From NCBI GenBank assembly GCA_023055425.1, contig JALGPY010000006.1, positions 70,836,127 through 70,900,126 of the forward strand: a DNA stretch of 64,000 nt, read 5' to 3'. This document shows positions 52,603 through 64,000 of this stretch, in pieces (within the stretch, counting starts at the first letter, position 1; each line of letters begins with the position of its first letter). The DNA comes from Linanthus parryae (taxonomy: Eukaryota > Streptophyta > Magnoliopsida > Ericales > Polemoniaceae). Under the pieces are notes generated by a model. It worked only from the letters and a program-made list of their open reading frames with translations, was not told the DNA's origin and made no database searches. The translations under genes were made by a program, and so were the position numbers.

Positions 52603-54025
52603 TGTTGGGTTTTGATTTAGGTAATGCAACGGAATAACAAAAATGTAAATCCTACTCAAAGCCCACCAAGGATCACAGGAAGAGACATTCATAACATGAT
52701 GAAGGGCATAGAATATGTGTACCTTTTGGTTTGGGAGATCACACGAAGAATAATGTCCTCGTCTCTACGGTTGATCCACGTCTAGAGGTGAGATCTGGAT
52801 CTTCCTTCTCCTAGTGCTAGCTTGGACCGGAGGAAGAGGGAAGAAGGAATCAAGCAACGAAGAACAAAGAGAGGATCGGTCCTCTCTTTGTGGCCGACTG
52901 GTAGGGGCAGACGGGTAGGGGCTTCGGCCTCTAGCTTGTCTTGCTCTCTCTTTTGCTTTCTCTCCCACTCACTTATGTTATGAGCATTAGTTGTGGGAAG
53001 GAAGCTAGAGCATCTTTTTTATAGTCCAACAACTCCTTGTTAACTAGATAAAGACCCTTCCTAATCCTACATGAACTTGGATTAGTCCCTTCCTTGCATA
53101 TTAGTCCTACTAAGTTTGCAATGTGTTGCAAAGTGATCCTTCTAATTAATTAATCATATTAATTAATCCCAAATCTAGTTCAAATCTATTAGACGTGTGA
53201 CCCTATAGGTTTTTACTTAGTTGGTAGTAACTAATTACTAACATGGAGCGGTGTCTAGCAACACATCCATGCCACCCAACCAATAGAAATAAGTCAGTGA
53301 CCCGACAAAATTTTGTGCCCAATATCGCATATAACATTATCCATTTGTCTCCATATCCGGATTGGACATGAGACATAAATAGTCACACTCGTATATCCAC
53401 TCCATAGTTTTCCGATCCTGGGAATATGCTTATGCTAGCAGATAACATCAATATCTCCATATTAATTTATCCGAGTCTGGCCATACATTCAATAAGCACC
53501 ATCCCTCGAGTGGCCATGGATATTTGCTCCCATTATGTGGGAGGGACAAATCCTCTCTACATCACTACGATCTCTAAGCTTGCTTCCTATCATGCCCGAT
53601 AGCTATCTTTATAGTATCCCGGTTAAGGCGCAATGTTGGATAACATCAAACATGATATTCCACAACTAGAGTATCTAGTGACTTCAAGTCTAAGGATTAC
53701 AATATAATTGGCACTACGAGAAGCGATTGTGACTTTAACATAATCTAATGCATCCTTCTCGTTATGGGTCAATCTAGTATTCCATTACTCCTAATGCATA
53801 CCCATGTGTTAGACTTGATATCTCCATATCAATCTAAACAAATACTAGTCTATATTTGATCGTCATATTAATCAATATAACGGACTAGGGATATTAAGAT
53901 AAACAACACATTTTATCTAAGAACTTCATTATATTAAATATCACAATAATTAATAAATGAATATTCTAGCCAAAACATTGTTCATACTAAATATATAGAT
54001 TGCCTCTAGGAAACCTATTCCAACA
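52603..54025 (-). repeat. 5' LTR of element A
   Basis: 1,423 bases, TGTTGGGTTTTGATT to CCTATTCCAACA, aligning along its whole length with 26787-28205. The TATA region is changed to a T-run (about 53006-53016). Confidence 0.9.
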
Positions 54026-57025
54026 TGATTAATTTACGTACTTTCCTTTCATTGCCTGATGCAACAAACCCCTCAGGCTGATCCATATAAATCTCTTCTT
54101 CAATATCACCATGAAGAAAAGTTCTCTTAACATCCATCTGATGGATGATAAGACCATGGACCGAAGCCAATGCTATAAGCATTCGGATTGTTGTCATCCT
54201 AGAAACTGGAGAGTATGTATCAAAGTAATCAATGCCTTCCCTTTGCCTAAAACCCTTAGCAACCAGTCTAGCCTTGTACTTATCCATTGACCCGTCAGGG
54301 TTCGACTTCCTCTTAAAGATCCACCTGCACCCGATAGTAGAACACACAGGAGGGAGATCAACTAACTCCCATGTTCCATTGGAAACAATAGAGTCAATTA
54401 CACTCTTTATAGCGCCCTTCCAGTGCCTAGATTCAGAAGAATCCATAGCCTGCCAGAAAGTTAAAGGTTCGTACTCGACATTATAAGTGACAAAATCAAT
54501 TCAAAATCCTTGACTAACTTTGCACGCTTACTCCTTCTTGGTTCCTCTACTTCCTCAGGGACAGACCTACTACTTGATTCCCCCCCACATTTGTTATCTT
54601 TTCCACATGATCAGGAATAGAACACGATGTGTGAGATGGATCTTCGTTAGTAGTACCTTGAGGTATACCAGTCTTCATAGGGTAGACATCCTCAAAGAAT
54701 GTTGCATCACGAAATTCAACTATCGTGTTTTCCACTATACCGACTATGTCAGATTTTACTACTAAAAATCTCATAGCCGTAGTGGTTTCTCGATAGCTTA
54801 GAAAGCTACAATCAACAGTCTTAGGACCTAGCTTCTTCCTCTTTTGTGCAGGTACAAATACCTTAGCAAGGCACCCCCACACACGAAGATATTTAAGACT
54901 ATTCTTCCTGCCCTTCCATAACTCATAGGGTGTTTTCTCCTTGTGTTTCAGAGGGACTCTGTTTAGAATATGGCAAGCCGTATTCAAAGCCTCTCCCACA
55001 AGTATTTAGGCAACCCAGAGTTTCAAAGCATACTGTTAATCATATCTTGAAACGTTCAGTTCTTTCGTTCAGCAACCCCATTAGACTCAGGTGTGTATGG
55101 AGGAGTAACTTCATTAATTACTCCATTGTTTGCACAAAATTCATCAACTGCGTTACTCGTATACTCACCACCTCTATCGGATCTCAACCGTTTAAGTACC
55201 TTACCAGTTTGTTTTCCAACTTCAGTTCTATAAATAATGAATTTACTAAGTGCTTCATCCTTATGTTTAAGTAAATAAACATAACAATATCTACTACAAT
55301 CATCGATAAAAGTAATGAAATATCTAAATTGGTCCTTAGTTAACACACCACCAAATTCACAAATATTTGTGTGCACTAAATCTAAAAATTCTGAATCCCT
55401 AACAACATTATGAAAAGGTTTCCTTGTTTTTTTAGCAGACACACATACTTGACATTTAAAATTATTTTATATGGTGTGTTTATGAATCAGCTCTAAATTC
55501 ATCAAATTCTTTAGAGCACCAAAATTTAAGTGACCAAGTCTAGCATGCCATAAATTGGAAGATTCAATACAATTAACAGAAGGAACAATATTATTAGCCA
55601 AAGTACCCAAAACGGGCTCAACATTGATTGCAAATAAACCATCTGACAAATAGCCCTTGTCAAAAAATGTACCAGTATGAACAAGAACTACTTTATTACA
55701 TTTTAAAGAAATTTCAAAACCGCTAGCTACTAATCGACTTCCACTTATTATGTTTCTACGAACATCAGGAACATTATGCACTCCCGTCAAGGATAATATA
55801 CGACCCGAAGGAAACTTGAGGTCCACGTTTCCTATTCCAAGTACTTGAGCGGCACTCGCGTTCCCCATCTTCACTGTCAAATCACGACTCTGTTGATAAG
55901 ATACAAATAAACTAATGTCAGCACAAATATGCACATTAGCTCCAGTATCAACCAACCATTCATTTGACAAAAATATGGAAAAAAGCGCAGGGTTGTAAGT
56001 AACATACCGGTTAACGTCGGTTTCAAAAGCAGAAGCTTCACCAACAACCATGTTCGCCACAAGCCCACTTGTGGTTCCAAGCACAGCATTCGCTTGCGCT
56101 ACCACCTCGGGTTTCTTTGCTTTCTTTTTAGGGCAGTCCTCACTGAAATGTCCAACCTGCCCCCAAAACCAACATGGTTTGTTTGCCTTTGGTTTCTTGG
56201 CCTTGACTTTGTCATCTTTAGGTTTATCACTTTCATCCTTCTTAGCAACATTTTCCCTTTTCTTCCCAACAGTGACTACATTCACCTTCGCGCTACCATG
56301 TTCTGTTGGCATCACATGTCCCTGTTTGGACTTGTGTTGTTTTTGCATCGAGATGTCCAGCATGAGGTTACTCCATGTGATTTCTCCCTTCTGTCTTTTC
56401 AGGGAGAGACAAAAATCTTCCCAAGACTTTGGGAGCTTTTCAATCACACACATAACCAAAAACTTTTCAGGGAGGTCCATACCAGACTCTTTCAAAGCAT
56501 GCAATCATCTCGAGCTCATGCACTTGCTCAATCATGGATTTATCATCCACCAGTTTGAAATCAAGAAACTTAGACACATAATACTTTTCCAGACCCTGTG
56601 AGTCAGTATTATGTGTCTCATTCAGCTTTTCCCATAAGAGCTTTGCGATGTAGGAATCTGATGAATAAACATCAAACAGAGTGTTCGACAGAGCAGCCAA
56701 AATAGCTGCCCTAGCCACCCCGTCTTTCTCATCCCACTTCGCAAAAGCCTTAACTGAATCAGCTTTTCCTTGATCCACTACCAGTTTTTCATACTCCACA
56801 ACAGGCACAGACCCTTTATAGTTAACCACAATTTCAGCTTTTTCTGCCAACGAGAAAAGCCGACGCCTCCATTGAATTTTTCAAGTAAACCAGTCAATTC
56901 AACAGCTTGTGGAAAACTATAAGTGGCCCAATCAATGGCCACAGCAGATGCAGACGAACCGTCAACAGATTTTTCAGTTTCGCTTGCTGTTTTGTTAAAC
57001 AAATAACTAATTATCTCTTCAAGAT
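54026..57025 (-). pseudogene. gag, protease, integrase and RT N-terminus of element C
   Basis: Gag (56467-57025) has the LTGLLEKFNG..FSRWQ block and a UBN2-like core. The zinc knuckle at about 56115-56160 reads CWFWGQVGHFSEDC: the second Cys of CCHC is Trp. Protease has WLVDTGANVHIC (about 55925-55960), active-site DTG intact. Pre-integrase LWHARLGHLN is near 55515. In integrase the first catalytic Asp is replaced, HTNICEF where HTD is expected (about 55370); the second Asp (LRSDRGGEY) and the Glu (NGVAERKN) remain. RT begins in 54026-54446 with IGCRWIFKRK and MDVKRTFLHG. Frame breaks occur near 56780-56850, 55443-55466, 55000-55055 and 54447-54546. Confidence 0.85.
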
Positions 57026-57102
57026 TGTTGGTTATGAACACTAAAATTATCAATTTTAGACAGGCAAAATTATTTAACAGATCATGGCCAAAGAAACACA
57101 GG
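57026..57102 (-). repeat. Truncated 5' LTR of element C (U5 end only)
   Basis: Matches the start of the 3' LTR at 24203 (TGTTGGTTATGAACAC, then GATCATGGCCAAAGAAA) and then changes abruptly to unrelated sequence at the first base of LTR D. The rest of this LTR is expected right of the inserted element, outside the window. Confidence 0.75.
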
Positions 57103-60100
57103 TGTGCACAAGAGATTCCGGCGGGGAGACCTCCGTGTGCACCGTGTGTAGTGGATCAAGGATCGCACAGGAAGAATAGGGGTGTGTGTAGGGAGAGAGT
57201 AAGGCAGTAGCAATGTCTGAGAGAGAGACAGAGGTTTGGCAGAGCTTCCGCGTATGGCAGTGTGTTCCCCTTTGTATGGAAAGGTTTACGATCTATATAT
57301 ACTGGAGAACGTGACCGTTGTAGTGTGGTTAATGCGCCCATTGATGGCGGCTTAATTAGCTTAACCATAACGGCACGTTCGTCCGAGTATATAGGGACCG
57401 TTAGAGCACGTGGTGCGCGAATACCGGAACCGTTACGAGGTTGACCGGGTTTGACCGGATTGACCGGGTTTATGGAGCTCGTGCCATAAATCTCTCGAAA
57501 CAGTTACTAAAGGTCGCGTGCGGGCTTGGCTCGCACGCGACAGGGCTTACTCTAGCCTCCAAACCACAAGATCCCTACAAGTCCCGTGCGGTGGTATGCG
57601 AGGGCTCTGTCTCGCAGCCCCCACATGGATCAGCTCGGCTGGTGATCCAGTGTGTGTGGAGCACAATATGGTGTGCTGGATGGCTGCCACGTGGCCAAGA
57701 TCTGTCATGTCAGAAAGCAGTATCTACATTAGCCCCCTTTCTGCGCGTGAAGACTCATAGCCGTATAGACTTCCATGCGCGGAAACCAACATACGCGTCG
57801 CCGCCACGCACCAATTCAAATACGGGTAAATTCAGCCCCCGTGCGTGCCATTATGACCTAAAACCCCTAGAGTCGTGCCGTCTGACCTTTAGGGTTTTAG
57901 GTGTGACGTCAGCTTGTCCTGTGATTGCGCGATTCGACGGTGACGGTTGCGATTCGACTATCGAAAGGACGCAACCCTTCATTGTTTTGGATAAATACCT
58001 TGTATCCCCCATTATTGCAAAGCATCACTTTTTTCTCTTAAAGTGAATGGTACCCGGAGATCTCCGAGAGCAGATCCAGATAATCAATCACCAGTTCAGA
58101 ACCGCAATCCGTGTTCTTCAATTGTGCTCATCCAAGCAGGCTTCAAGAAAACAAGGTTGGCCTCGTTTACTTTTGATTTAAGATACCAGTGTTTGCCTTG
58201 AACTGCGTTGAATCTGTAAACCCATGAAATTTGTGAAGAGGCGTTGATCTTTGAACCCGCTTCGTTTTAATCTTTCAACAATATTGGATCTTGCAACTCC
58301 CCAATTTCTGAAATCGATACCGAAACTATTCGTCTTCCTTTGCATAGCTCTTGAATTCCAAAATTCAAACTGAAGTGTGGTATTTCTCCCCCCTTTTTCT
58401 TGCTCTCCCGCAGGAATGGCCAAGACAAGAGTAACCAGACCCGTCAAGGAAGATGAAGAGATACCCGACCTTCCGCAGGCCTTGTGGCGAAAAGCCCCCT
58501 TTTTAGGCGGCAAAGATTTCTACCATGCGAGGGTAAAGGCGAAGAGGATGCCCGATCCTGTTCCAGTTGAGCGATTGCTGACGCTGACTCGCCCAGTTAA
58601 CTCAGCCTTGCTCGAGTTGGTTGGTTCCGAGGATGTAGTTCGATTGGGGATCGAGAACGGGCACTTCCCATATACTGCGATTTCTACTCAGGCGTTCGTC
58701 CAGAAATTGGACTATATGGATGAGTGGATTGACCACGTGTTGGATCATCACGCCGTGACTCTTAATGAAGCCGGCGTATACTTTGCTATCCACGCTATGA
58801 AGGGCGCTGCCGTGAAGTTGGATCAGTCCATGCTTCTAGACCTTCTGTCCCGTTACTCGCCTGCGACTCATACGTTCCATTTTGCTGAGTTCGAGGCTGC
58901 CCCGACACTCGAGGACGTTCAAATGCTGTACGAGCTTTCCCCCATGGGCGAGGTGGACCCTCTGAGTCCCTTGAGGACATCTGCGGAGATTGCCTTGTAC
59001 ACGCAGATGGAGGAATGCCTAGCAGAGGTGAAGAAAATCTCCACTCGGTGGACCACTACGAAGCCTCTTCCGAACTGGCAGCTGGTTGATACATCCGCGA
59101 AGAATACCTGGAACAAATGGTTGCAGTACCTCTTTCGAGACTATGCGAACAGCAGCATTACTAAGAAACTTCTGAGTGAAGATCCGGAGGCCGAGAATTA
59201 CGTAGAGGGCAAGGGCTACCATTTGACCCTTTGTGCTTTTCTCTGTGCCTGGCTGTCAAGGTATCTGATTGATGGTCACCCCCATGATGGAGTCTTCTAC
59301 CATGTGTTGCCACTTGCTGTGAGGCTCGCTCTTGGCCAGAGGGTCGCACTCGGACCCTTGGTCTTGGGCACGCTGTACTATAGGCTTGATCAGCTGGTTC
59401 TGGCTATGAGGGAGTCGCGTGGCCGCCTCGATGTGCTGACTTTTGTCAATATTTCCTTTTTGACAATGTGGGTTTTCGAACGCTGGCCGTCTTATGCTCC
59501 AACTGCTCTCCAACTTGACAAGTGGTGTCCCCCAGGCGAGACAGAAGCACGCAACAGCGGAAGAGCTGCGAGATGGTTTGGAACAGGCAACACCAAGTGC
59601 GTTTGGAGTTTGATATGCGACAAACGGAAGGAGTTTACTGCCAGGCCCTATGCCACGCGCATTGAGAACGTGCGATGGTTCCCAAAGCTGTACTCCTCTA
59701 AAGGCATGGTCTTTTCAGAAGAGCTTCTCTTTGAAGGGAGACCTCATTTTCATGAGCGCTACCGCGAGTTCTTTTGCTGGTGTCTGCGAGGTTCCCTTCC
59801 TGCCCTTGCAGAGCATATTCGTGAGCTCGCGCCGAGGTATGAAAAGCTTACCGTGGACGTTGACCCCACTCGAGTTTCTCCTCAGTTTGGTTTTGATGCG
59901 GTGGCCCCATCAATCTGGCCCCAGTCCATTGTCAGAGGATGCTACAAGCGCTTGCTAACAAAGGAGTGCAAGACGGTTTTCATGAACAATCTTTCTTTTG
60001 AGCAGCCTGCGGGAACCCGCGAGGGTGGTTGTTCCCAGAACTGGCTCGCATACTGGGTTGCCCAGCAAACGAGGATTGAGACGGAGTCGGCCGCGCAGCC

Positions 60101-63100
60101 AGGTAGATCTCCCTTGATCAAAAGGAACTCTTTTCCTTTTCGCCCCACTTGCAGTCTGAGCGAGTCTGAGTATGGTTGCTACTCACTGTGGGATCGTGAG
60201 AACCATTTGTGCCCCGATGTCATTCTGAAGGAGCAAGTCGCCGCAATTAAGAAGGGCGATACGCATGTCGTCAGATATAGCAGGGCTTTTGCTGAGGTAA
60301 GCGATTTCTTCGCGTGCATTAAGCTTTTTGATTTTCTTATGCTGACATCTTTATTCTGTACGGTTGTAGTGTCATGTGCGGCGATTCGCATCTGGTGATC
60401 GCTCCAAGTCATTGGTTAACGCCATTGTTGCCACCAGAAGACAAAGGCAGTCTTTCCGGCTAGCGTGGAGGATGGAACCTGAGCTCGAAACGAAGATTCG
60501 CGCAGTCATGAATGCTTTTGCTGACTCGCTGATAGACAATCCTCCGGCTCCGTCTCCTTCTGGAGATGACCCGTCTCCTCCAGCGACTGCGGCGCCAAGA
60601 GTGAAGAGACCTAGGCAAAAGGGAATTACGATTTCTTCCCCTAGGAATGCCCCAGCTTCTCCCCCAGTGAGGTCCCTTTCTATCAAGGACAAAGGCAAAG
60701 GTCGCATGCCCAGCAAAGTGCGGAAAGATCTCGCAGTTGAGACCTTTGTTCCATTCAATCAAGAGGAAGAGGAAGAGAGGCAGGAGCCCCAAGCAAGTGA
60801 TGAAGAAGAAGTAACAGTTGTGATGCATGAGGAAGAATCAGGAGGTACCTCCGTCGCATTTCCTTTCCCGTTATCGTAACTTCTTTGCACTTCTTTTCTT
60901 TAAACCAATTGGGTATTCGCCGATGATGATGATGAAACTATTGGTGGCCTTGTGGCCAAGAGACAAAAGAGAGATGTCCATTCTGGCATTCCATATGAGC
61001 CCATAAGCGAGGACGTTCTTGCTGAGTCCCGGAAGACAGCCGCGGAGGCTGCTGAAAGAAGAAGGCGGCGAGAGGAAGAGGAGCTCGAGCGTGTGAAACA
61101 GCGGAGCCTCGAAGAGCAGCATGTTGACGACTTAGTGCGTCCAGTTGGCGAGGAAGACGAGCTTCCCGAAGAAGTGGCTCCTCATGCGGAAGAGGAAGAT
61201 GAGGTTCCCGGAGAGGATGCAGCGGCCTTGGAGCAAGTCCAAGCAGACTTCAAAGAGATCGCAGGTGGCGATAAAGGTGAGATCTTCAATCTCGCAGTAA
61301 CTTATAGAGATGTTATTGTGGGTGCGTTAAAGCATGGTGTGTCAAAGGCTGACATTCGCCGTTGGTTAGTAGGCAAATGCGGAGAACCCTCAGGTAACTA
61401 TTTGAGTGATACGCACGTACTAGGCTTTAGCAACTTAAGGCAGAATCATGACTGGTTTATTCGCATCCCAGGTCACGCTTCTCTTAAAGACTTGCTTAGT
61501 GAGGACACACTGACAGGGCATGGTTCCACGTCCTTAGTGTATGATGAGGATACCTCAATCCCACCTTCGCGTGGAGGTGCTTTCTCTTAGCTTTAGCAAA
61601 GATAGCAAAATAACTTATAACGCAAGTTACCTCATGTCATCGCATTTTAATATCGCAGGTTATGCTGAGGAACCTGAGCTGGAGCAGAGAAGTCAGCCTT
61701 CTGCGTCCTATGTTCCAATTCCGAGCTCCCATACCGAGAAGCCCGTCGCAGCTGCTGACCACGCGGGTGAGCCTCTTGAGGACATCATCGAGCTTTCCGA
61801 CAATGCTGGAGCTGATGCTGTGCTGATGGACGAAGATGTCCATGCTAGTGCTGAGGAAGTAAGGACAAGTGCTGCTAATGCGTTCGCATCTGAGAGTGTC
61901 CTTCGCCAAGCGACTTCGGCTGTCCCTTCGCCTCCGGCGACGACTGAGCCCGAGGCACCTATTCCTGCGTGGAGCATTTGGGGCTCGCAGGTTGGGAATG
62001 CAGTCGCAGCTGGTGCGGCCTACACTCTTCCTCCCGACTACGAGAGATTGGAGCTCGCAGCTGATAGGAGAGCTATGGAGCGAGGGCAATCTTCGAACAA
62101 CCCGGCAGCCCGCATTCCTTCCCTTCATGAGATTCTGGGAGGAACTGGTAAGTAGAGCTTTACTGTTCGCACGTCGCTCATTATTCGCTTGCGAGTTTTG
62201 ACATCATAACTTATTTTTGACGTCTCCTCAGGTTTGAAGCAAACCGATGTAGACTGGGTGGTTCGAATGCGTCTCAGGTACCCCCGATCGTTTGTGAGAC
62301 CTCTGGAGATCGGGCCTTTTGACAGGAGGCTGTTCCTTACTGAAGCCATTTGGATTTTGGAGCAGCTATCTGCGGCTACGCCCGCGACCATTTCGGTCCA
62401 GAGTGCTGAATTGTTATGCGGCATGTGCCAAAACCTCGTGACCAAAGTCCAAGGCAGAATGGGCTTCAAGTTTCTTAAGGACAGAGTCACGCTGATTCGC
62501 GCGGCCGTAACTTTGAAACTCGGTCACCAGAATCTCGCAGCTGAGATGCAGAAGGTGGAGCAGCAGAAGCAAAAGGTTGATGAAGCTCTGAAGCTGTATC
62601 ATGAGATGAATGCCAGGTGCGAGCTACTGAAGCAAGAAGTGGGACGAGTAGAGAAGCTGAGCGAGCAGTTCGCGCCCCAAGACTCCTTAATCAAGAATTT
62701 GCTTTGATTTTTCGAACTTTGCAAAAATAGCAAGAAAAATAGCTGAAACATTAATGTAATGTCTTGAACATTAATGTAATGTTGCTAGGGTTTCTCCCCT
62801 TTTTTTTAACAACAATGAAATTTCCCGTTTTGCCCTTTTCCGGGATTTGATTGGATATTTCTGTGCATATCCAATTATGACATCAGCAATTGATACTCTG
62901 CTTGATTTTCGTGCTAATTTCTCGGTAGATAAGCACGCTTTCGTTGGGAAGTCCATCCGAATCATGACCATCCGTCATTTATTAGGATACGCAACTGAAT
63001 CGTCGTAGCCTTTAGTAGGGTAATTGATTGTTACCGCTTTTCAAGGCGTAAGTGATTGAACTTACCCTCTTTTTGAATTTTGCTGACTCATCTTAGGCAA

Positions 63101-64000
63101 CCGAAGAGTCTGTACAGGGTCTATATAAACCCTGCCTTTGCTATTTGGTTTCTTCATCCCAAACATGTGCTTTGCCGTGAGTCCTTACGACTGCTGGCTT
63201 CAACGCTTGTTTTTCGTTGATTCATGGCAACTTCAAGTTTTGAATCCTGAGTTTGCGCTTTGTGCTATAGAAATAGTTTCCAAGATCCACTTTATGAGGC
63301 TTATTGCTCTTTATAACCATCATAAAGAAGATGCAGATAATATCTCATGTGTGTTCGAAGAAATTTCTTCGTGTATTATGTGTGCAGGTCATGTTTCCGG
63401 CCGCCTCGTGGTGAGGTGCAGCGCCGAAGTGACCGTGCTACCGTCTCGTAATGAACGGCGGAATTCTTCTTCAGCATCCCTGGAGAAGAATCCGTCACCT
63501 TCACGTTTGTGGGCTCGGGGTGACGAACTGTCGCGTTCATCCCCGTCTACAAGGAGTCCTTGCCCTTTGGAGCTTCTGCTTGCCTGTGGATCGCCGGAAC
63601 CGGTGGTTCCTTGGGCAAATGTTATGGGGTGCAGATCTGACAACGGTCTTGTCGAATACCGGGATCTTGAGCGTATGGCTTCATGTGGCTCTTTTAGAGC
63701 AAGATCCCCCCCGCTACAGATGTTCACCCGCAGATCTGCGTGTTGCGTAGCCGGTGTTGAAACCGGTGGGTTCATCCTTTTCCAGTCGGAATTCCCGCGA
63801 TGTGTAACTTCATGCTTGCGAGTTACTTTTCGAATGTATTGTAAGCCATGTTGGCTGCGTAGTTAGATTCGAGATTTTCGCTTGTAAGCTGCTATCTAGA
63901 CAGATAAATCGTAAGTCATTTGACTCGTAATGATAAATAGCTTTTTGTATTATTTGCTGTCTCTTTACAACAAAATACAATTTCGCATGCGCGTCGGCAT

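Larger units (their letters stand above)
26787..54025 (-). mobile_element. Element A: Ty1/copia retrotransposon, split by element B
   Basis: The two LTRs (26787-28205 and 52603-54025) are flanked by a perfect duplication TGATT (26782-26786 and 54026-54030) within the RT gene of element C. A primer site lies by the right LTR and a polypurine tract by the left. The interior is split at 29437/48416 by element B. A and B belong to one family: their LTR starts (TGTTGGAATAG) and proteins are alike, and they lie in opposite orientation. Confidence 0.9.
24203..57102 (-). mobile_element. Element C: Ty1/copia retrotransposon, split by element A
   Basis: Reading from the right: truncated 5' LTR (57026-57102), gag, protease and integrase and the start of RT (54026-57025), then after element A the rest of RT and RNase H (25600-26786), polypurine tract, and 3' LTR (24203-25121). 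Removing A between the TGATT duplications rejoins the RT frame at the SKYGLKQAP block. The flank TCCCC (24198-24202) would be its own target duplication; the other copy is not visible because the right LTR is interrupted. The 3' LTR begins and ends TG..CA. Confidence 0.85.

Overview
This is a piece of a nuclear plant genome, almost certainly a flowering plant, made nearly entirely of transposable elements stacked inside one another. The evidence is Ty1/copia and Ty3/gypsy polyproteins in many decayed copies, a CACTA DNA transposon with an intron-containing Tnp2 transposase, long LTRs with TATA boxes, initiator-tRNA primer sites and plant-type GT..AG introns. No ordinary host gene, rRNA, tRNA or CRISPR array was found.

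Left third (1-24202). A Sirevirus-like copia element on the minus strand (1-4728, running off the left edge) lies inside an LTR fragment of a second copia family (4729-about 5191). That LTR abuts a minus-strand Ty3/gypsy reverse transcriptase fragment (about 5195-6197). A very long plus-oriented solo LTR (6203-10472, flanked by CACAC) follows and holds a smaller solo copia LTR (6280-7686, flanked by TGAAT). From 10654 comes an Athila/Tat-like LTR split by a Sirevirus-like solo LTR (11144-13964), which is itself split by an Athila/Tat-like solo LTR (11971-13563). Decayed LTR-like DNA follows to about 20019, where a polypurine tract and a further Athila/Tat-like LTR begin. That LTR is interrupted by a third Sirevirus-like solo LTR (20564-22131, flanked by GCATC). 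A degraded minus-strand host- or transposon-derived coding fragment (22261-23744) and a degenerate tandem array (23745-24010) complete this part.

Centre (24203-57102). This is one nest whose order can be read from target-site duplications. Copia element C (minus) contains copia element A (minus, 26787-54025, TSD TGATT). A contains copia element B (plus, 29438-48415). B carries in its 5' LTR a 10.5 kb CACTA transposon (29728-40247, TSD TGA). The polyproteins of C, A and B are broken by stops, frameshifts and loss of catalytic residues. The CACTA transposase gene is almost whole, with two frameshifts that I can see.

Right end (57103-64000). The 5' LTR of C stops after 77 bases, where another LTR (57103-57728) begins. 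This has the features of the 3' LTR of a minus-strand Ty3/gypsy Tat-like element. Next to its polypurine tract, and antisense to the inferred element, is a five-exon plus-strand gene (58416-62707) whose exons join into one uninterrupted frame of about 1,325 codons with an aminotransferase-like plant mobile domain (PMD). It is the only large coding sequence here with no visible damage and is the strongest candidate for something functional. Three separate LTR families also carry regularly spaced palindromic motifs.
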